DNA from: an uncultured Mollicutes bacterium
GTDB lineage: Bacteria > Bacillota_I > Bacilli_A > RFN20 > CAG-288
Direction of reading: 5' to 3'
DNA: 64,000 bases
Assembly (NCBI GenBank): GCA_900539865.1
Contig: UQDS01000004.1
Coordinates: forward strand, 62,001 to 126,000
This document shows positions 52,378-61,346 of the stretch, one piece after another. The notes beneath the pieces were generated by a model. That model searched no databases, was not told where the DNA came from, and was given only the letters and a program-made list of their open reading frames with translations. How positions within the stretch are numbered: the stretch's first letter is position 1; each line of letters begins with the position of its first letter. The position numbers were made by a program, and so were the translations under genes.

Positions 52378-52857
52378 ATGGAAAATCAATTAGAAAATGC
52401 CACCTTGGCTGCTGAAATTCAAAAAGTGATGGAATATTTTGGCAAGATAAGAGAAATCGGTGCCTTGGATATCTTCGTACAGCTCTTTCAAAACGACTTT
52501 CGCATCTTAAGCTATTTGGAAACACATCGCAATATTCACCCTTCTTCTATCGCAAGCGATCTTCGTATTTCCCGACCTAATGTGGCTGCAAACTTAAGAA
52601 TTTTAGAAGCAAAACGTTTCATTGTTAGAACCATTGATAGTGAAAATCGCCGTCAGATTTTCGTTGACATCACGCCGGCAGGTCTTCGTTATCTCGCAAT
52701 CATCAAAGAGCAGTGCGCAAGACTGTTTGCCAGTTGGTTTGAGATTCTCGGTGAAGAAGAGGTGCAACATTTATTCCATATTTTAGAAAAATCTTCTAAT
52801 CCAGCAATCATTACGAAAGATGTGAAAAACTTCAATTTTGGCGACAACGATGAATAA
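52378..52857 (+). CDS. MarR-family transcriptional regulator
   Basis: A 159-residue winged-helix regulator: FRILSYLETHRNIHPSSIASDLRISRPNVAANLRILEAKRFI (helix-turn-helix; in parts HPSSIASDLRISRPNVAANL) and the wing RTIDSENRRQIFVDITPAG. The start MENQLENA is set by AAAGGAG 7-8 nt upstream; a longer in-frame form crosses the promoter. It heads an operon with an exonuclease and RecU, an uncommon pairing, and probably binds the inverted repeat at its own promoter. Confidence 0.9.
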   Translation: MENQLENATLAAEIQKVMEYFGKIREIGALDIFVQLFQNDFRILSYLETHRNIHPSSIASDLRISRPNVAANLRILEAKRFIVRTIDSENRRQIFVDITPAGLRYLAIIKEQCARLFASWFEILGEEEVQHLFHILEKSSNPAIITKDVKNFNFGDNDE

Positions 52858-53584
52858 ATATAAAGCGTTGCATCGAAGCTTAGATGCTGCGGATGCGCTG
52901 ATCTTTTTTGATTTAGAAGCCACACAAATTTCACACAAAGCGATTGCGATCGGCTTAGTCATTCAACCGAAAAAAAGAGGTGGGTTAATTGATTATACGC
53001 AAGGACCAATCACCTACCATTCTTATATTAAAACCAAGCATAATATCGGTCCTGTCGTAGAAAGATTGACAGGCATAACAAAGCAAACGTTGAAAAAGGA
53101 AGGAAAAGAATTTCATCAAGTCATCCTAGAAATAACGAATCTTTTAAGACCATATCACAATAAACGGTTTATTTCATATGGAAATGGAGATATGCATATT
53201 CTTTCTCAGACAATCGACTATGCGGATGAAACAGAAAGAAATTTCTTCCAACATTTGAAGAAGAATTATTTTGATTTATCTAATTATCTCTCTAAGCGTA
53301 TTGTTTCCTCCGAAGGAAATATGCTTTCGCTTTCAAAGCTGGGCGAGGAATATGAAATTTCATTGGATGGAAAACCGCATAGTCCGCTATACGATAGTCA
53401 AATGTTAGCGCAAATTTTTAATTGTTATATAAAAGAAGAAGAGAAAACTCTTGCTCTTGTTTTACAAAATTATGGTGTAAATAAAAACATGGCACAAATC
53501 AGTCACCAATTCACCAAGCGATTGTTAGAGCGCGGAACTGCAGATAAAAAAGATTTGATTTCTTTGTTAGAGGATTTTTTATGA
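52850..53584 (+). CDS. DEDDh 3'-5' exonuclease-like protein
   Basis: A 244-residue protein with the exonuclease motifs in order: FFDLEAT (DxE, near residue 20), SYGNGDMHIL (second Asp, near 110) and HSPLYDSQMLAQIF (HxxxxD, near 180). This is the RNase T/DnaQ superfamily. LTGITKQTLKKEG between them fits exonuclease Exo II. It acts on DNA or RNA ends; which one is unknown. The ATG at 52850 overlaps the end of marR by eight bases and has no Shine-Dalgarno site, so translational coupling is likely. Its stop overlaps the recU start as ATGA. Confidence 0.8.
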   Translation: MNKYKALHRSLDAADALIFFDLEATQISHKAIAIGLVIQPKKRGGLIDYTQGPITYHSYIKTKHNIGPVVERLTGITKQTLKKEGKEFHQVILEITNLLRPYHNKRFISYGNGDMHILSQTIDYADETERNFFQHLKKNYFDLSNYLSKRIVSSEGNMLSLSKLGEEYEISLDGKPHSPLYDSQMLAQIFNCYIKEEEKTLALVLQNYGVNKNMAQISHQFTKRLLERGTADKKDLISLLEDFL

Positions 53585-54216
53585 GTGTCATTAAATATCC
53601 GGATGGGCGTATGATGGCAGTCGATAAAAAGAAGTCGACTGTTGACCGCCGCAAGAGTGCAAACCGCACTGAAGAGGAAAAGATTAGAGACTCTTATATC
53701 AAACGCAACATGGGTATGGAGTTTGAAAAAGACATATCAAAATGTTGTGATTTTTATCGTGAAAAAGGAATTGCTGATATTTATAAACGACCAACCCCTA
53801 TTAAAGTTGTAAAGATGTCAAAAGAAAAACCCGGCATGATTCAAGAGGCATATTTCGAAGCAAAATCGACAACGGACTATGTCGGAATTTATAAGGGCAA
53901 GTATATTGATTTCGAGTGTAAGGAAACAATTCATGATGAAGTTCCTTATCACATGATACGGGAGCAACAATATGAGCATCTTCGCTTTATTCAGAGTTTA
54001 GGCGGAATTGGTTTTTTCTTGGTTTCGTTTAAATCCGTTCAAGAAGTGTACTTGATAAAAGCGTCCGTCATCTTAGAAGAAATCGCTAAGCGGAAGCACC
54101 CGGGCTTTAAAAGATCGTTTTTTCAAGAACACGGTGTTCTTGTTCAACGGAGTTATTTGCCACCATATCATTTAATCGAAGCGATAGAAGAAGCGTTTCA
54201 AGAAGAATTTGCATAA
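53581..54216 (+). CDS. recU: Holliday junction resolvase RecU
   Basis: A 211-residue RecU: NMGMEFEKDISKCCDFY, RPTPIKVVK, AKSTTDYVGIYKGKYIDFECKET (catalytic Asp, Glu and Lys, in parts STTDYVGIYKGKYIDFECK) and HMIREQQYEHL. RecU cleaves four-way junctions in recombination and chromosome segregation. In most Firmicutes recU is next to a penicillin-binding protein gene; here it follows an exonuclease and a MarR regulator. The N-terminal 40 residues are a basic extension (VDKKKSTVDRRKSANR) typical of the family's stalk-binding region. Confidence 0.94.
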   Translation: MSVIKYPDGRMMAVDKKKSTVDRRKSANRTEEEKIRDSYIKRNMGMEFEKDISKCCDFYREKGIADIYKRPTPIKVVKMSKEKPGMIQEAYFEAKSTTDYVGIYKGKYIDFECKETIHDEVPYHMIREQQYEHLRFIQSLGGIGFFLVSFKSVQEVYLIKASVILEEIAKRKHPGFKRSFFQEHGVLVQRSYLPPYHLIEAIEEAFQEEFA

Positions 54217-54275
54217 GAAAAGACCTGTGTCTTCTTCCTCTAGTTTGGCTAGAGGAAGTGAACACAGGCCTTTTT
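54217..54275. terminator. long bidirectional terminator
   Basis: AAGACCTGTGT..CTTCCTCTAG and CTAGAGGAAG..ACACAGGCCTT form a stem of over 20 bp with a small internal loop, flanked by T tracts on both strands. It separates recU from the convergent gene at 54285. Confidence 0.88.
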
Positions 54276-54284
54276 CATTTAATT

Positions 54285-54752
54285 TCAACCGACTTTTTCT
54301 TCGTTTGCGGTTTTTTCTTTTAGTAAGTAGTAGGAGTTTTTCACGCGAACAGCTTTGATTTCGATGACATTTGGATCTAATGTTAAGGCTAAACCAAAGT
54401 GAGTATAAACATTCACTTTATCTTCACCATCTTTTAAAGGAATAGAGATATCGATTTCTTTGGTGTCGATAATGTAAAACTTCTTATCATCTTTTGTGAC
54501 CAGAATGCTGGAATAATTGATTTTAGTGTCTTTGTCACAATAGATGACGGCTGTATTCTCGCACTCGTTTAACGCTCCATAATAGGTGTGGCTGGTGAGA
54601 TTGTTTTCTTGGTAGATGTCTAAGGCGATATTTCCTTCGGTATTCTTATAGGCGGATTCTAATTTTGCCTCGAGAGTGAGGTTGTCAACTCCGTCTGAAA
54701 TCGATTTGAAAAAATTGCCGATTGTTTGCTTAAAAGATTTATCGTTTGCCAT
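54285..54752 (-). CDS. hypothetical protein, cytosolic
   Basis: A 155-residue protein I do not recognise. It begins with a short amphipathic part (MANDKSFKQTIGNFFKSISDGVDNL) and then alternates beta-type strands (NIALDIYQENN, TAVIYCDKDTKI, KKFYIIDTKEIDISIPL, VRVKNSYYLLKEK), which suggests a small beta-barrel or PH-like fold. No signal peptide and no Cys-rich motif. GTAAAGAGGTAAATC precedes the ATG. It lies 11 nt after the membrane-anchored endonuclease gene, so it may act on, or be made with, that protein at the inner face. Confidence 0.7.
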   Translation of the reverse strand: MANDKSFKQTIGNFFKSISDGVDNLTLEAKLESAYKNTEGNIALDIYQENNLTSHTYYGALNECENTAVIYCDKDTKINYSSILVTKDDKKFYIIDTKEIDISIPLKDGEDKVNVYTHFGLALTLDPNVIEIKAVRVKNSYYLLKEKTANEEKVG

Positions 54753-54763
54753 GATTTACCTCT

Positions 54764-56671
54764 TTACTTTTTCTTTCTAGAGTTTTTATACTTCTTTACT
54801 GTTTTGCTTGCTTTCTTGAGGTTCTTTTTCGCTTTCTTGAGAGACTTCTTTGTCTGATCGACATTGAATTCTTTATCTTTCATATCGCGGCTAGATGCTT
54901 TATCAGATTTGTGAATCAAGACACCTAGGATGATGAAGACAACAATTAATAAGATCGCTGCACAGATGATAATAATGATATAAATCTGTTTTTCTTTCTT
55001 TACATCTTCAGAGAGAATCACTTTCACTTCAAAGGAGAAGATAGCGCGATCTTTTTTAGGATTGTCTTTGTTGTGAAGAACGATAGAAACTTGACAAGAC
55101 CCCTCTACATCCCTGAACTTTAGCGTGTTGCCTTCGACAGTGACAAGGTTGGGATTGTCGCTTTTTACGATAATTTCTTCATGAGGGAATAAATCGAGTT
55201 CATCGTTCACCCAGAAGAATTGCATAGTGTAGGTGGTGTTTGTTTCAAAGCTTAACGAAGTCGGCTTACCAACATTAGGATTGATGGCAAGGAGCAAAGG
55301 TTCTTTTTTGATTTCAAAAGTGGATGTTTTTGAAATCTCTTTATCGGTACCTTTGATTTTACCTTTAAAGGTAACACTTACTGTTCCGGCTTTGATGGCT
55401 TTTAAGGTTTTCTTATCGCTTGTCAACTGAAGGTAATTGTGGTCATAATCGACTACAAAATCATCGATAAGTTCACTGTTGAACAACAGGTCTTCGTTGT
55501 CACCGACATGCATTTGGTAGGTGTCTTTTAAATTGGAGAACGGGTCAGGAGTCAAATCAGGTAATAGGGTATTGTTCGGGTCGAAAACACTATTTGCAAA
55601 GTACTGACTGAGATCAGATGTGAAATAGTAGTCGACAAAAGGATTGCGGTTATGTTGAACGTTGTTGTAGATCAAATCGTTGCGGAAACGTTCTTCTTCA
55701 TCTACAGGATCCAAGGCGTTCCACTTTAAATACATAGAAAGATATGGGTGAACACCATGGAATTTGTCGTTGTTATCCTCTTCCGTGTCAGAGAAGTATA
55801 AATAGGGTTCTTCTTTGCTGTTTCCTTCTGGCAATTGATAACCATAACGAGTGACCATATAAAGCATGGCACGAGCGATGTTGCCTTTCCATTCATCGAG
55901 AGGTTCAACAACTTCTCTACCGTTTTTATCAAGGCCTCGATAACCAGATAAAACGCTAGAGCCATCACCAAGATAGGCGTAGCGGTGAGTATCCTTGTTT
56001 TCTTTATCGGCAACTTCTCCAAAAGGTAAGTCGTTGTGTGCTGCAGAGTTGATTGTGTGATCGGCTGCAATCAAGTGGTGCAAGTCAGTTCCTGCACCGC
56101 GGATAGGATCGCCGGCAAAGCCGTGGTTTTTAGCCCACACGTGTTCTTTGTCGACCTGAATGTTAGAGTTGGGCTTTTTCTTGTTGGCATAGTCGACATA
56201 ATTTATGGTGTTATCGACTGTCATCGATTTATTGACATCAAAGTTGACCGCTTGTGTTTTGTTTTTATTGGCAGTCTTTGGAAAATAAAGAAGATTTAAA
56301 CGATAATTGTCACCCACGTCTTCGCTGAAGCGATAGGTCGCTGGGTCAATTTCGCGCGAGAGTTCCCAATTGCGGTCCGTGATTTTCATCCAATCTGTCG
56401 CTTTGTCATAGGTGACATAAAAGGTGTCTTGGATTTTGCTATGTAAGTGAAGTCTTAAATCTTCGCCTTTTTTTGTCATCAAAGTGTCATAATCGTAATA
56501 GGTATTGATTTCTTCTTCACTGCAGGCGTTGAAATTCAAGGCCTTGGTGCTGTCGTAAGCTGTTGATTGAAGAAATTGTTTGTCGTTTGCTGAAACGACA
56601 TAAGGTTTGTTCGTGAAAGAACAAAGCAAGAGACTTGATAATAAAGTCAATAATGTGCGTGTGATTTTCAT
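54764..56671 (-). CDS. membrane-anchored endonuclease I family nuclease
   Basis: A 635-residue exported protein. The signal peptide (1-28) ends near VVSA. Residues about 60-350 are an endonuclease I domain (PF04231): VDKEHVWAKNHGF with His177, GTDLHHLIAADHTINSAAHNDLPFGEV (in parts DLHHLIAADHTINS). A bacterial Ig-like domain spans about 395-460 (KKTLKAIKAGTVSVTFKG), and a second beta domain lies before a membrane helix at about 565-588 (IIIIICAAILLIVVFIILG). The cytoplasmic tail is extremely lysine-rich (KKSLKKAKKNLKKASKTVKK). It cuts nucleic acids outside the cell while tethered; relatives are usually secreted freely. A role in feeding DNA to ComEA/ComEC or in nutrition is inference. Confidence 0.85.
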   Translation of the reverse strand: MKITRTLLTLLSSLLLCSFTNKPYVVSANDKQFLQSTAYDSTKALNFNACSEEEINTYYDYDTLMTKKGEDLRLHLHSKIQDTFYVTYDKATDWMKITDRNWELSREIDPATYRFSEDVGDNYRLNLLYFPKTANKNKTQAVNFDVNKSMTVDNTINYVDYANKKKPNSNIQVDKEHVWAKNHGFAGDPIRGAGTDLHHLIAADHTINSAAHNDLPFGEVADKENKDTHRYAYLGDGSSVLSGYRGLDKNGREVVEPLDEWKGNIARAMLYMVTRYGYQLPEGNSKEEPYLYFSDTEEDNNDKFHGVHPYLSMYLKWNALDPVDEEERFRNDLIYNNVQHNRNPFVDYYFTSDLSQYFANSVFDPNNTLLPDLTPDPFSNLKDTYQMHVGDNEDLLFNSELIDDFVVDYDHNYLQLTSDKKTLKAIKAGTVSVTFKGKIKGTDKEISKTSTFEIKKEPLLLAINPNVGKPTSLSFETNTTYTMQFFWVNDELDLFPHEEIIVKSDNPNLVTVEGNTLKFRDVEGSCQVSIVLHNKDNPKKDRAIFSFEVKVILSEDVKKEKQIYIIIIICAAILLIVVFIILGVLIHKSDKASSRDMKDKEFNVDQTKKSLKKAKKNLKKASKTVKKYKNSRKKK

Positions 56672-56726
56672 ACTACTATTTTAATACAAAAGAGGCCGTT
56701 CAAAAAGTCTGAAAGTGTTTCTTTTG

Positions 56727-56740
56727 TGAAAGCGTTTTAG
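56727..56740 (+). promoter_or_regulatory. cre-like site (CcpA-type operator)
   Basis: TGAAAGCGTTTTAG matches the catabolite-response consensus TGWAANCGNTNWCA except near its right end. It lies 38 bp before the HAD phosphatase gene and could act on either divergent gene. Confidence 0.4.
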
Positions 56741-56777
56741 CCACCACAAATGAGAATGAATACTTTAAACTATAATC

Positions 56778-57596
56778 ATGAATAACAAAGAGAGATATTT
56801 ATTGGTCTTTGACCTAGACGGCACCTTGCTTGATGATGAAAAAAACATCATGCCAAAGACAAAAGCTTATTTGCAGAAGTTGGCTTCTATGGGCCATATC
56901 ATCGCTTTAGCTAGCGGTAGACCACCTCGTGCAATGCTCCCGTATTATCGCGAGCTGAACTTATCCACTCCTCTTATTTCCTATAATGGCGCTTTAATCA
57001 GTGATCCTGTCGATAAGAGTGTGGCAGAATTAAAATATTTTTTTCCTAAAGAAGATGTTTTAGATTTTATCCATCACTTCGAAGAAGGTGATATCATTGA
57101 TGCATTTGCGGAAAATGATGATACGATTTATCTTCTCCGTGAAAATAAAATGTTTACTGAAATGTTTCATCGAGAAGGGATGAATGTAATCTATGGTGAC
57201 TTTAGAAAGACTTTAAAATGCGGTGTCTATGCTGCGGTGTTCCAATACAAAGACCGCCAGACAAGAGATCGCTCATACACCATCCCGTTACATGGTGAGG
57301 AATATTTCATCCGAGGATGGTATGGCATAGATACCATTTCCGAATTTGGCAATCACTCTATTTCAAAAGCATCTGGCATCCAACACATTCAATCCATTTA
57401 TCAGATTGATGATGAACATACTATCGCCTTTGGTGATGCAGAAAATGATGTAGAGATGTTAAATAAGGTCAAATATCCTTTCGCCATGAAGAACGGAAAC
57501 AAGAATTTGATAGAGCTTGTCAAAAGTGTCTCCTTAGAAGATAACAACCACGAAGGAATTTATTTGACATTAAAAAATTTCTTTGCCACAAAATAA
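56778..57596 (+). CDS. HAD-superfamily Cof-type sugar phosphatase
   Basis: A 272-residue cytosolic phosphatase of the Cof subfamily (HAD type IIB). Motif I is FDLDGTLLDD, motif II ALASGRPP, motif III Lys in ISKASGIQHI, and motif IV GDAENDVEML. The cap domain lies at about 85-190. It removes phosphate from sugar phosphates or nucleotides; the substrate cannot be told. No Shine-Dalgarno sequence precedes the ATG, and a TATAAT ends one base before it, too close to be its -10 unless a later start is used. Confidence 0.88.
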   Translation: MNNKERYLLVFDLDGTLLDDEKNIMPKTKAYLQKLASMGHIIALASGRPPRAMLPYYRELNLSTPLISYNGALISDPVDKSVAELKYFFPKEDVLDFIHHFEEGDIIDAFAENDDTIYLLRENKMFTEMFHREGMNVIYGDFRKTLKCGVYAAVFQYKDRQTRDRSYTIPLHGEEYFIRGWYGIDTISEFGNHSISKASGIQHIQSIYQIDDEHTIAFGDAENDVEMLNKVKYPFAMKNGNKNLIELVKSVSLEDNNHEGIYLTLKNFFATK

Positions 57597-57603
57597 AGAG
57601 ATA

Positions 57604-57640
57604 GAAAAAGGCCGTGATATCTTATCACGGCCTATTTTTA
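57604..57640. terminator. bidirectional terminator
   Basis: GGCCGTGAT-ATCTT-ATCACGGCC with A run before and T run after; serves the convergent HAD and mutase genes. Confidence 0.9.
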
Positions 57641-57644
57641 TTGA

Positions 57645-59393
57645 TTATAATCCCAAAATAGCTTTTAATTCAGCGACCATTCTTTCGCATAAGAGATTTG
57701 CTTCTTCTTCGTTTCGATTTGCGATTTCAAGGTAAATTTTAATTTTTGGCTCGGTTCCGGAAGGGCGAATTGCAACAAAGCAATGGTCAGCAAAATCGAA
57801 TCTCAAGCAGTTTGTCTTATCGATATCTGGGGCATCTAAAGGAAGAGTTTCACCGCTAGCAAAATGCTTTACAGTTCTTTCTTTATAGTCGGTCATTGTA
57901 TCAACATCAATTCCGCAGAGTTGAGTAAAAGGATTTTGTCTGAGCTTAGCAACTTCTGCTTTCATTTTAGAATGGCAGTCGGCACCTTCAAAGATGAAGT
58001 TTACTTGAGTGTTGAAATAATGGCCAGTTCTCTTGTCGAGGTCTTCCAAGGCCATATCAAGTGTTTTTCCTTGGCGCAAATAATACTCTACCATATCGGC
58101 GATGGCGATGATGGACTGGAGGGAGTCTTTATCACGGACAAAGTCGGATAAAAGATAGCCGTAGGATTCTTCATAACCGAAGAGGAATTTTTGACCTTCT
58201 TCATTCATACGGTTTGCCATGTCACCAATATATTTAAAGCCAGTAGCTGTCGTACGAACGTTGATACCATAGAGAGAAGCGACTTTTGCACCTTGACTAC
58301 CAGTGACGAAGGTGTTGCAAATGGTTCCGTTCATCGGTAAAGCTTTTCTGCGCTGTAAAGTTCCTAAGATGAAGTCGATTAACAAAGCTCCGGTTTGGTT
58401 TCCTGTGAAGCGTTGAATTTTACCTTTGCGATCTAAGAAAGCAAGACCGCAACGATCCGCATCGGGATCGGTGCAAAGAATAAGGTTGAATTTATTTCCT
58501 TCGGCATTGAGCTTTTTCAATGTCTCATAGGATGCAAAATACGCTTCTTCTGATTCGGGGTTGGGGTTGGGAGTGCCGGTGAAGTCAGGATCGAAGAAAT
58601 CTTGTCCTGGGACAGTTTCAACTTCATAGCCAGCGGCGCGTAAGGCCATAGGACCAACTTTGCAGTTTGCACCGCATTGTGGAGTGAAGACAATTTTAGT
58701 CAAACGCTCTCCGTTATAAAAATCTTTATACAAGGAAGTGTTGACTTCATCGTTGATAAATTCTTCATCAAAGCTCTCATCTTCATCTAAGTAGACAATC
58801 TTTCCGCGAATGTCATCAGAAACAACAGGGTAGGACACTTCTAATTCATTCGGAAGAGCGTCAATGATTGCGATTAATTTATCGATGACTTCGTAGACAC
58901 CTTGGCATCCTTTTTCGTCGTAGAATTTATAACCGTTATAGGCTTTTCCGTTGTGGCTGGCAGTGATCATAATACCACCGGCGCAGTGAAGTTTACGAAC
59001 CGCATAGGAGAGTTCTGGAGTAGGATGAGGATCATGGAACGTGAAGACGTTGATACCTCTGTCGGTGAGAACTTGAACAGCAATGTCACGAAATTCTTTC
59101 GACATGTGACGATTGTCAAAAGAAATTGCAACGCCTCTTGTTCTTGCTTCTTCACTTGGATAGTAAGATAACAAAAATTCTGCGACACCGATAGTCGCTC
59201 TGCGAACAGTGAGCAAATTCAAGCGCGTGCAACCAGGGCCTAAAAGTGCTCTCATTCCTGCAGTTCCGAAAGAGAGGCTAGCGGAGAACATTTCTTTTTG
59301 TACTTCTTCGCCTGCGTTTTTGATGTATTCTTTTTCTTTTTCGCTGACAAGATCGGAATCAAGCCATTCGTTCATTCTCTGTTTATAATCCAT
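57645..59393 (-). CDS. pgcA: phosphoglucomutase/phosphomannomutase
   Basis: A 582-residue alpha-D-phosphohexomutase of the PgcA class. The phosphoserine loop is TASHNGKAYNGYK, the metal loop DPDADRCG, the sugar loop GYEESYGYL, and the phosphate loop RPSGTEPKIKIY. It converts glucose-6-phosphate and glucose-1-phosphate for glycan and glycolipid synthesis. AGGAGGTTAGT precedes the ATG. Single gene with promoter at 59434-59461 and terminator at 57604. Confidence 0.95.
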   Translation of the reverse strand: MDYKQRMNEWLDSDLVSEKEKEYIKNAGEEVQKEMFSASLSFGTAGMRALLGPGCTRLNLLTVRRATIGVAEFLLSYYPSEEARTRGVAISFDNRHMSKEFRDIAVQVLTDRGINVFTFHDPHPTPELSYAVRKLHCAGGIMITASHNGKAYNGYKFYDEKGCQGVYEVIDKLIAIIDALPNELEVSYPVVSDDIRGKIVYLDEDESFDEEFINDEVNTSLYKDFYNGERLTKIVFTPQCGANCKVGPMALRAAGYEVETVPGQDFFDPDFTGTPNPNPESEEAYFASYETLKKLNAEGNKFNLILCTDPDADRCGLAFLDRKGKIQRFTGNQTGALLIDFILGTLQRRKALPMNGTICNTFVTGSQGAKVASLYGINVRTTATGFKYIGDMANRMNEEGQKFLFGYEESYGYLLSDFVRDKDSLQSIIAIADMVEYYLRQGKTLDMALEDLDKRTGHYFNTQVNFIFEGADCHSKMKAEVAKLRQNPFTQLCGIDVDTMTDYKERTVKHFASGETLPLDAPDIDKTNCLRFDFADHCFVAIRPSGTEPKIKIYLEIANRNEEEANLLCERMVAELKAILGL

Positions 59394-59433
59394 ACTAACC
59401 TCCTTTAGGCAAAAAGGTAATTTCCAACGTAAT

Positions 59434-59461
59434 ATTATATTAAAAAATAAAAAATCAGCAA
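59434..59461 (-). promoter_or_regulatory. promoter of the phosphohexomutase gene
   Basis: Minus strand: -35 TTGCTG (59456-59461), 16-bp spacer, -10 TATAAT (59434-59439). Confidence 0.65.
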
Positions 59462-59528
59462 TTGAAAAAGCAATAATTTCTTTTAAAAAACATATACATT
59501 TATTAAAAATGCACAGAAATTGATTGCT

Positions 59529-60257
59529 TTAGTTGTTTTTTAGTTCATTCTTACGTTTATTGAGAAATTCTTTAAGCAGATCTTCGCTGCGGTCAGCTTC
59601 ATGACACAGATGAAGATAGGTTTGAATCGGTGTTGTCTCTTTTGCATAATGGCCATAAGCGCGTAAAAGCGGTGACTTACTTAGGTACTCTCCAAGCGAC
59701 TCTAAGTCTTTCTCTTGTTTACAAAGGAAGTAGGTCAAATTGAAGATGTCTTTATATTCGATGCCCCTATAATAAATTGAAGTGCTTTTAGACAAGAAGT
59801 ATCCAATCATGTAATAAGAGTAGGGAAGATCTTTTTCGGATAGTTTCTCTAACGCTAACATCTTCTCATAATCTTCTTGGTGATCATGCTTGTAATAGGT
59901 GATTCTCATATGCTCACTTAAAAGCGCATAGCGGACAAGAAGCGTCAACACTGGATTTGGCGTAGGAGAATACGAAAGCATTGCCTTGCCGAGCTCTTCA
60001 TAATTAGCAAAACAGAATCCTTTGATCCTTAAAGACATGAAAGGGTTGAGAATATAGCTCGCTTTAAAAACAAAGACATCATCAGGGAAAGAGAGCAAAG
60101 AAAGCTTCAAGATCTTTTCGTGTTTTTTAGGATCTTGTCTCTTGATAAAATCTAAAAGCTGCTCCTGATGGAGCGCCTTGCTGAAGTAATCGCTGTCTAG
60201 ATACATATCTTTCGCTAATTGGAAAATATCGCTGTAATTTTTATCGTTGAATCTCAT
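59529..60257 (-). CDS. hypothetical helical protein
   Basis: A 242-residue soluble protein with no recognised family. It is almost wholly helical, with repeated pairs of amphipathic helices (YFSKALHQEQLLDFIKRQD; HEKILKLSLLSFPDDVF; PYSYYMIGYFLSKSTS; SLGEYLSKSPLLRAYGHYAKE) reminiscent of TPR or HEAT-type scaffolds. No signal peptide, no membrane segment, no Cys motif. It ends the operon rluA-like, 171-aa, 356-aa, 242-aa, starting 15 nt after the previous stop; GAAAGAG lies upstream. A partner or adaptor for the two membrane proteins is the simplest guess. Confidence 0.7.
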   Translation of the reverse strand: MRFNDKNYSDIFQLAKDMYLDSDYFSKALHQEQLLDFIKRQDPKKHEKILKLSLLSFPDDVFVFKASYILNPFMSLRIKGFCFANYEELGKAMLSYSPTPNPVLTLLVRYALLSEHMRITYYKHDHQEDYEKMLALEKLSEKDLPYSYYMIGYFLSKSTSIYYRGIEYKDIFNLTYFLCKQEKDLESLGEYLSKSPLLRAYGHYAKETTPIQTYLHLCHEADRSEDLLKEFLNKRKNELKNN

Positions 60258-60272
60258 GCGTTAACTCTTTCT

Positions 60273-61343
60273 TTAAATTGGAACATTAATAAAGTAGGAA
60301 ATAAGGTAAAGGATGAGCATTAATAATGTCGTCATACTTGCAAGCGTACCAAAGACATAAACAAGCGAGTGGAACAGACGATAGAGAGGTTTTTTCTTGA
60401 GTTTGTCCACAGTTAAAACATTGTCAAAATCAACATAAGAGGAGGACAACATAGAAAAATCTTTGATATCATTATTGAGAATGATTTTGTTGTTTATTGC
60501 ACCGCTAATGTAACTATAAAGCTCCTCTTTCTTTTTTAAGATGCCACCAAATACGCGATCACTGTTCTTTCTTAAAAACTTTCGTGCGTAATTATAATCT
60601 TCGGAAATTTTTGATTTATAACAGTGGTAAAGAGCAAAAAAGATATCAAAGAGGAAGACGACTAATGGCGTGATGAAAGCAAGATAAGAAAGCGAGTAAG
60701 TGTAATTTAATTCATAAAGGGCTTGGCGGAAAGGTGCGGATGGGAAAATAAAGAAGAAAAAGAGCAAAAGATTACAAGCGAGAAAACCAAACAGCCCCAA
60801 AAAGCTTAAAAAGAAGTCGCGTTGTTTGTTCTTTCCGGCAAAAGCTTTATTTCCGGACGAAAGAATAGAAGTATTGACTAACTCGTTCATATCTTCTAAG
60901 TAGAGACCAAGCTGTTGATCGATGTTTTCTTTTTTAACATCCAATGGTATTGTTTCATCCAAGATGACATCGTTCAAAGGCATTTCTATTCCTTGCACAT
61001 CAAAGACGAGTTCCCCTATGGTTGTTAAATCACCGGTGTAGTTTGGATTGATTGTCAAAGGGTTGATATAGTATTCAGGAAAAGAGTGCAAGGCAAGATA
61101 GTTGACAGTAATTTCAGTCTTGAAGACGTCTTTTAATGTCTTTGGCTCTTTGTTGAGATTGTCGTATTGGGCGCAAATGTCGTTTGCTTTTTTACTCAAT
61201 TCATTTCGCGCAGACAAAATGTTAACAGAGAGAATCTTGTAAGCATCGCTGTTAAAAATCTTTGGGAAATAATTATAAGCGTAGGGGGAACAGTCCCATC
61301 CGCTCTCTTCCGCTAAAAGATAAAATTTCAATTCGTTTTCCAT
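60273..61343 (-). CDS. hypothetical membrane protein
   Basis: A 356-residue protein of unknown family. The N-terminal 185 residues look soluble, with GWDCSPYAYNYFPK near the start and several short beta segments. Two membrane helices follow near 188-210 and 225-245 (GLFGFLACNLLLFFFFIF; YLAFITPLVVFLFDIFFAL), then a basic helical stretch (RKFLRKNSDRVFGGILKKKEELYSYI), and a last hydrophobic segment near 330-352. Three helices imply that the two ends lie on opposite sides. It is 3 nt after the 171-residue membrane protein gene, so the two are made together. Confidence 0.7.
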   Translation of the reverse strand: MENELKFYLLAEESGWDCSPYAYNYFPKIFNSDAYKILSVNILSARNELSKKANDICAQYDNLNKEPKTLKDVFKTEITVNYLALHSFPEYYINPLTINPNYTGDLTTIGELVFDVQGIEMPLNDVILDETIPLDVKKENIDQQLGLYLEDMNELVNTSILSSGNKAFAGKNKQRDFFLSFLGLFGFLACNLLLFFFFIFPSAPFRQALYELNYTYSLSYLAFITPLVVFLFDIFFALYHCYKSKISEDYNYARKFLRKNSDRVFGGILKKKEELYSYISGAINNKIILNNDIKDFSMLSSSYVDFDNVLTVDKLKKKPLYRLFHSLVYVFGTLASMTTLLMLILYLISYFINVPI

Positions 61344-61346
61344 AAG

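Noticed and set aside
56760..56777. Fourth leaderless gene at the HAD phosphatase
   Set aside because: TATAAT ends only one base before the ATG, so transcription would start inside the coding sequence; the lack of a ribosome binding site stays unexplained.
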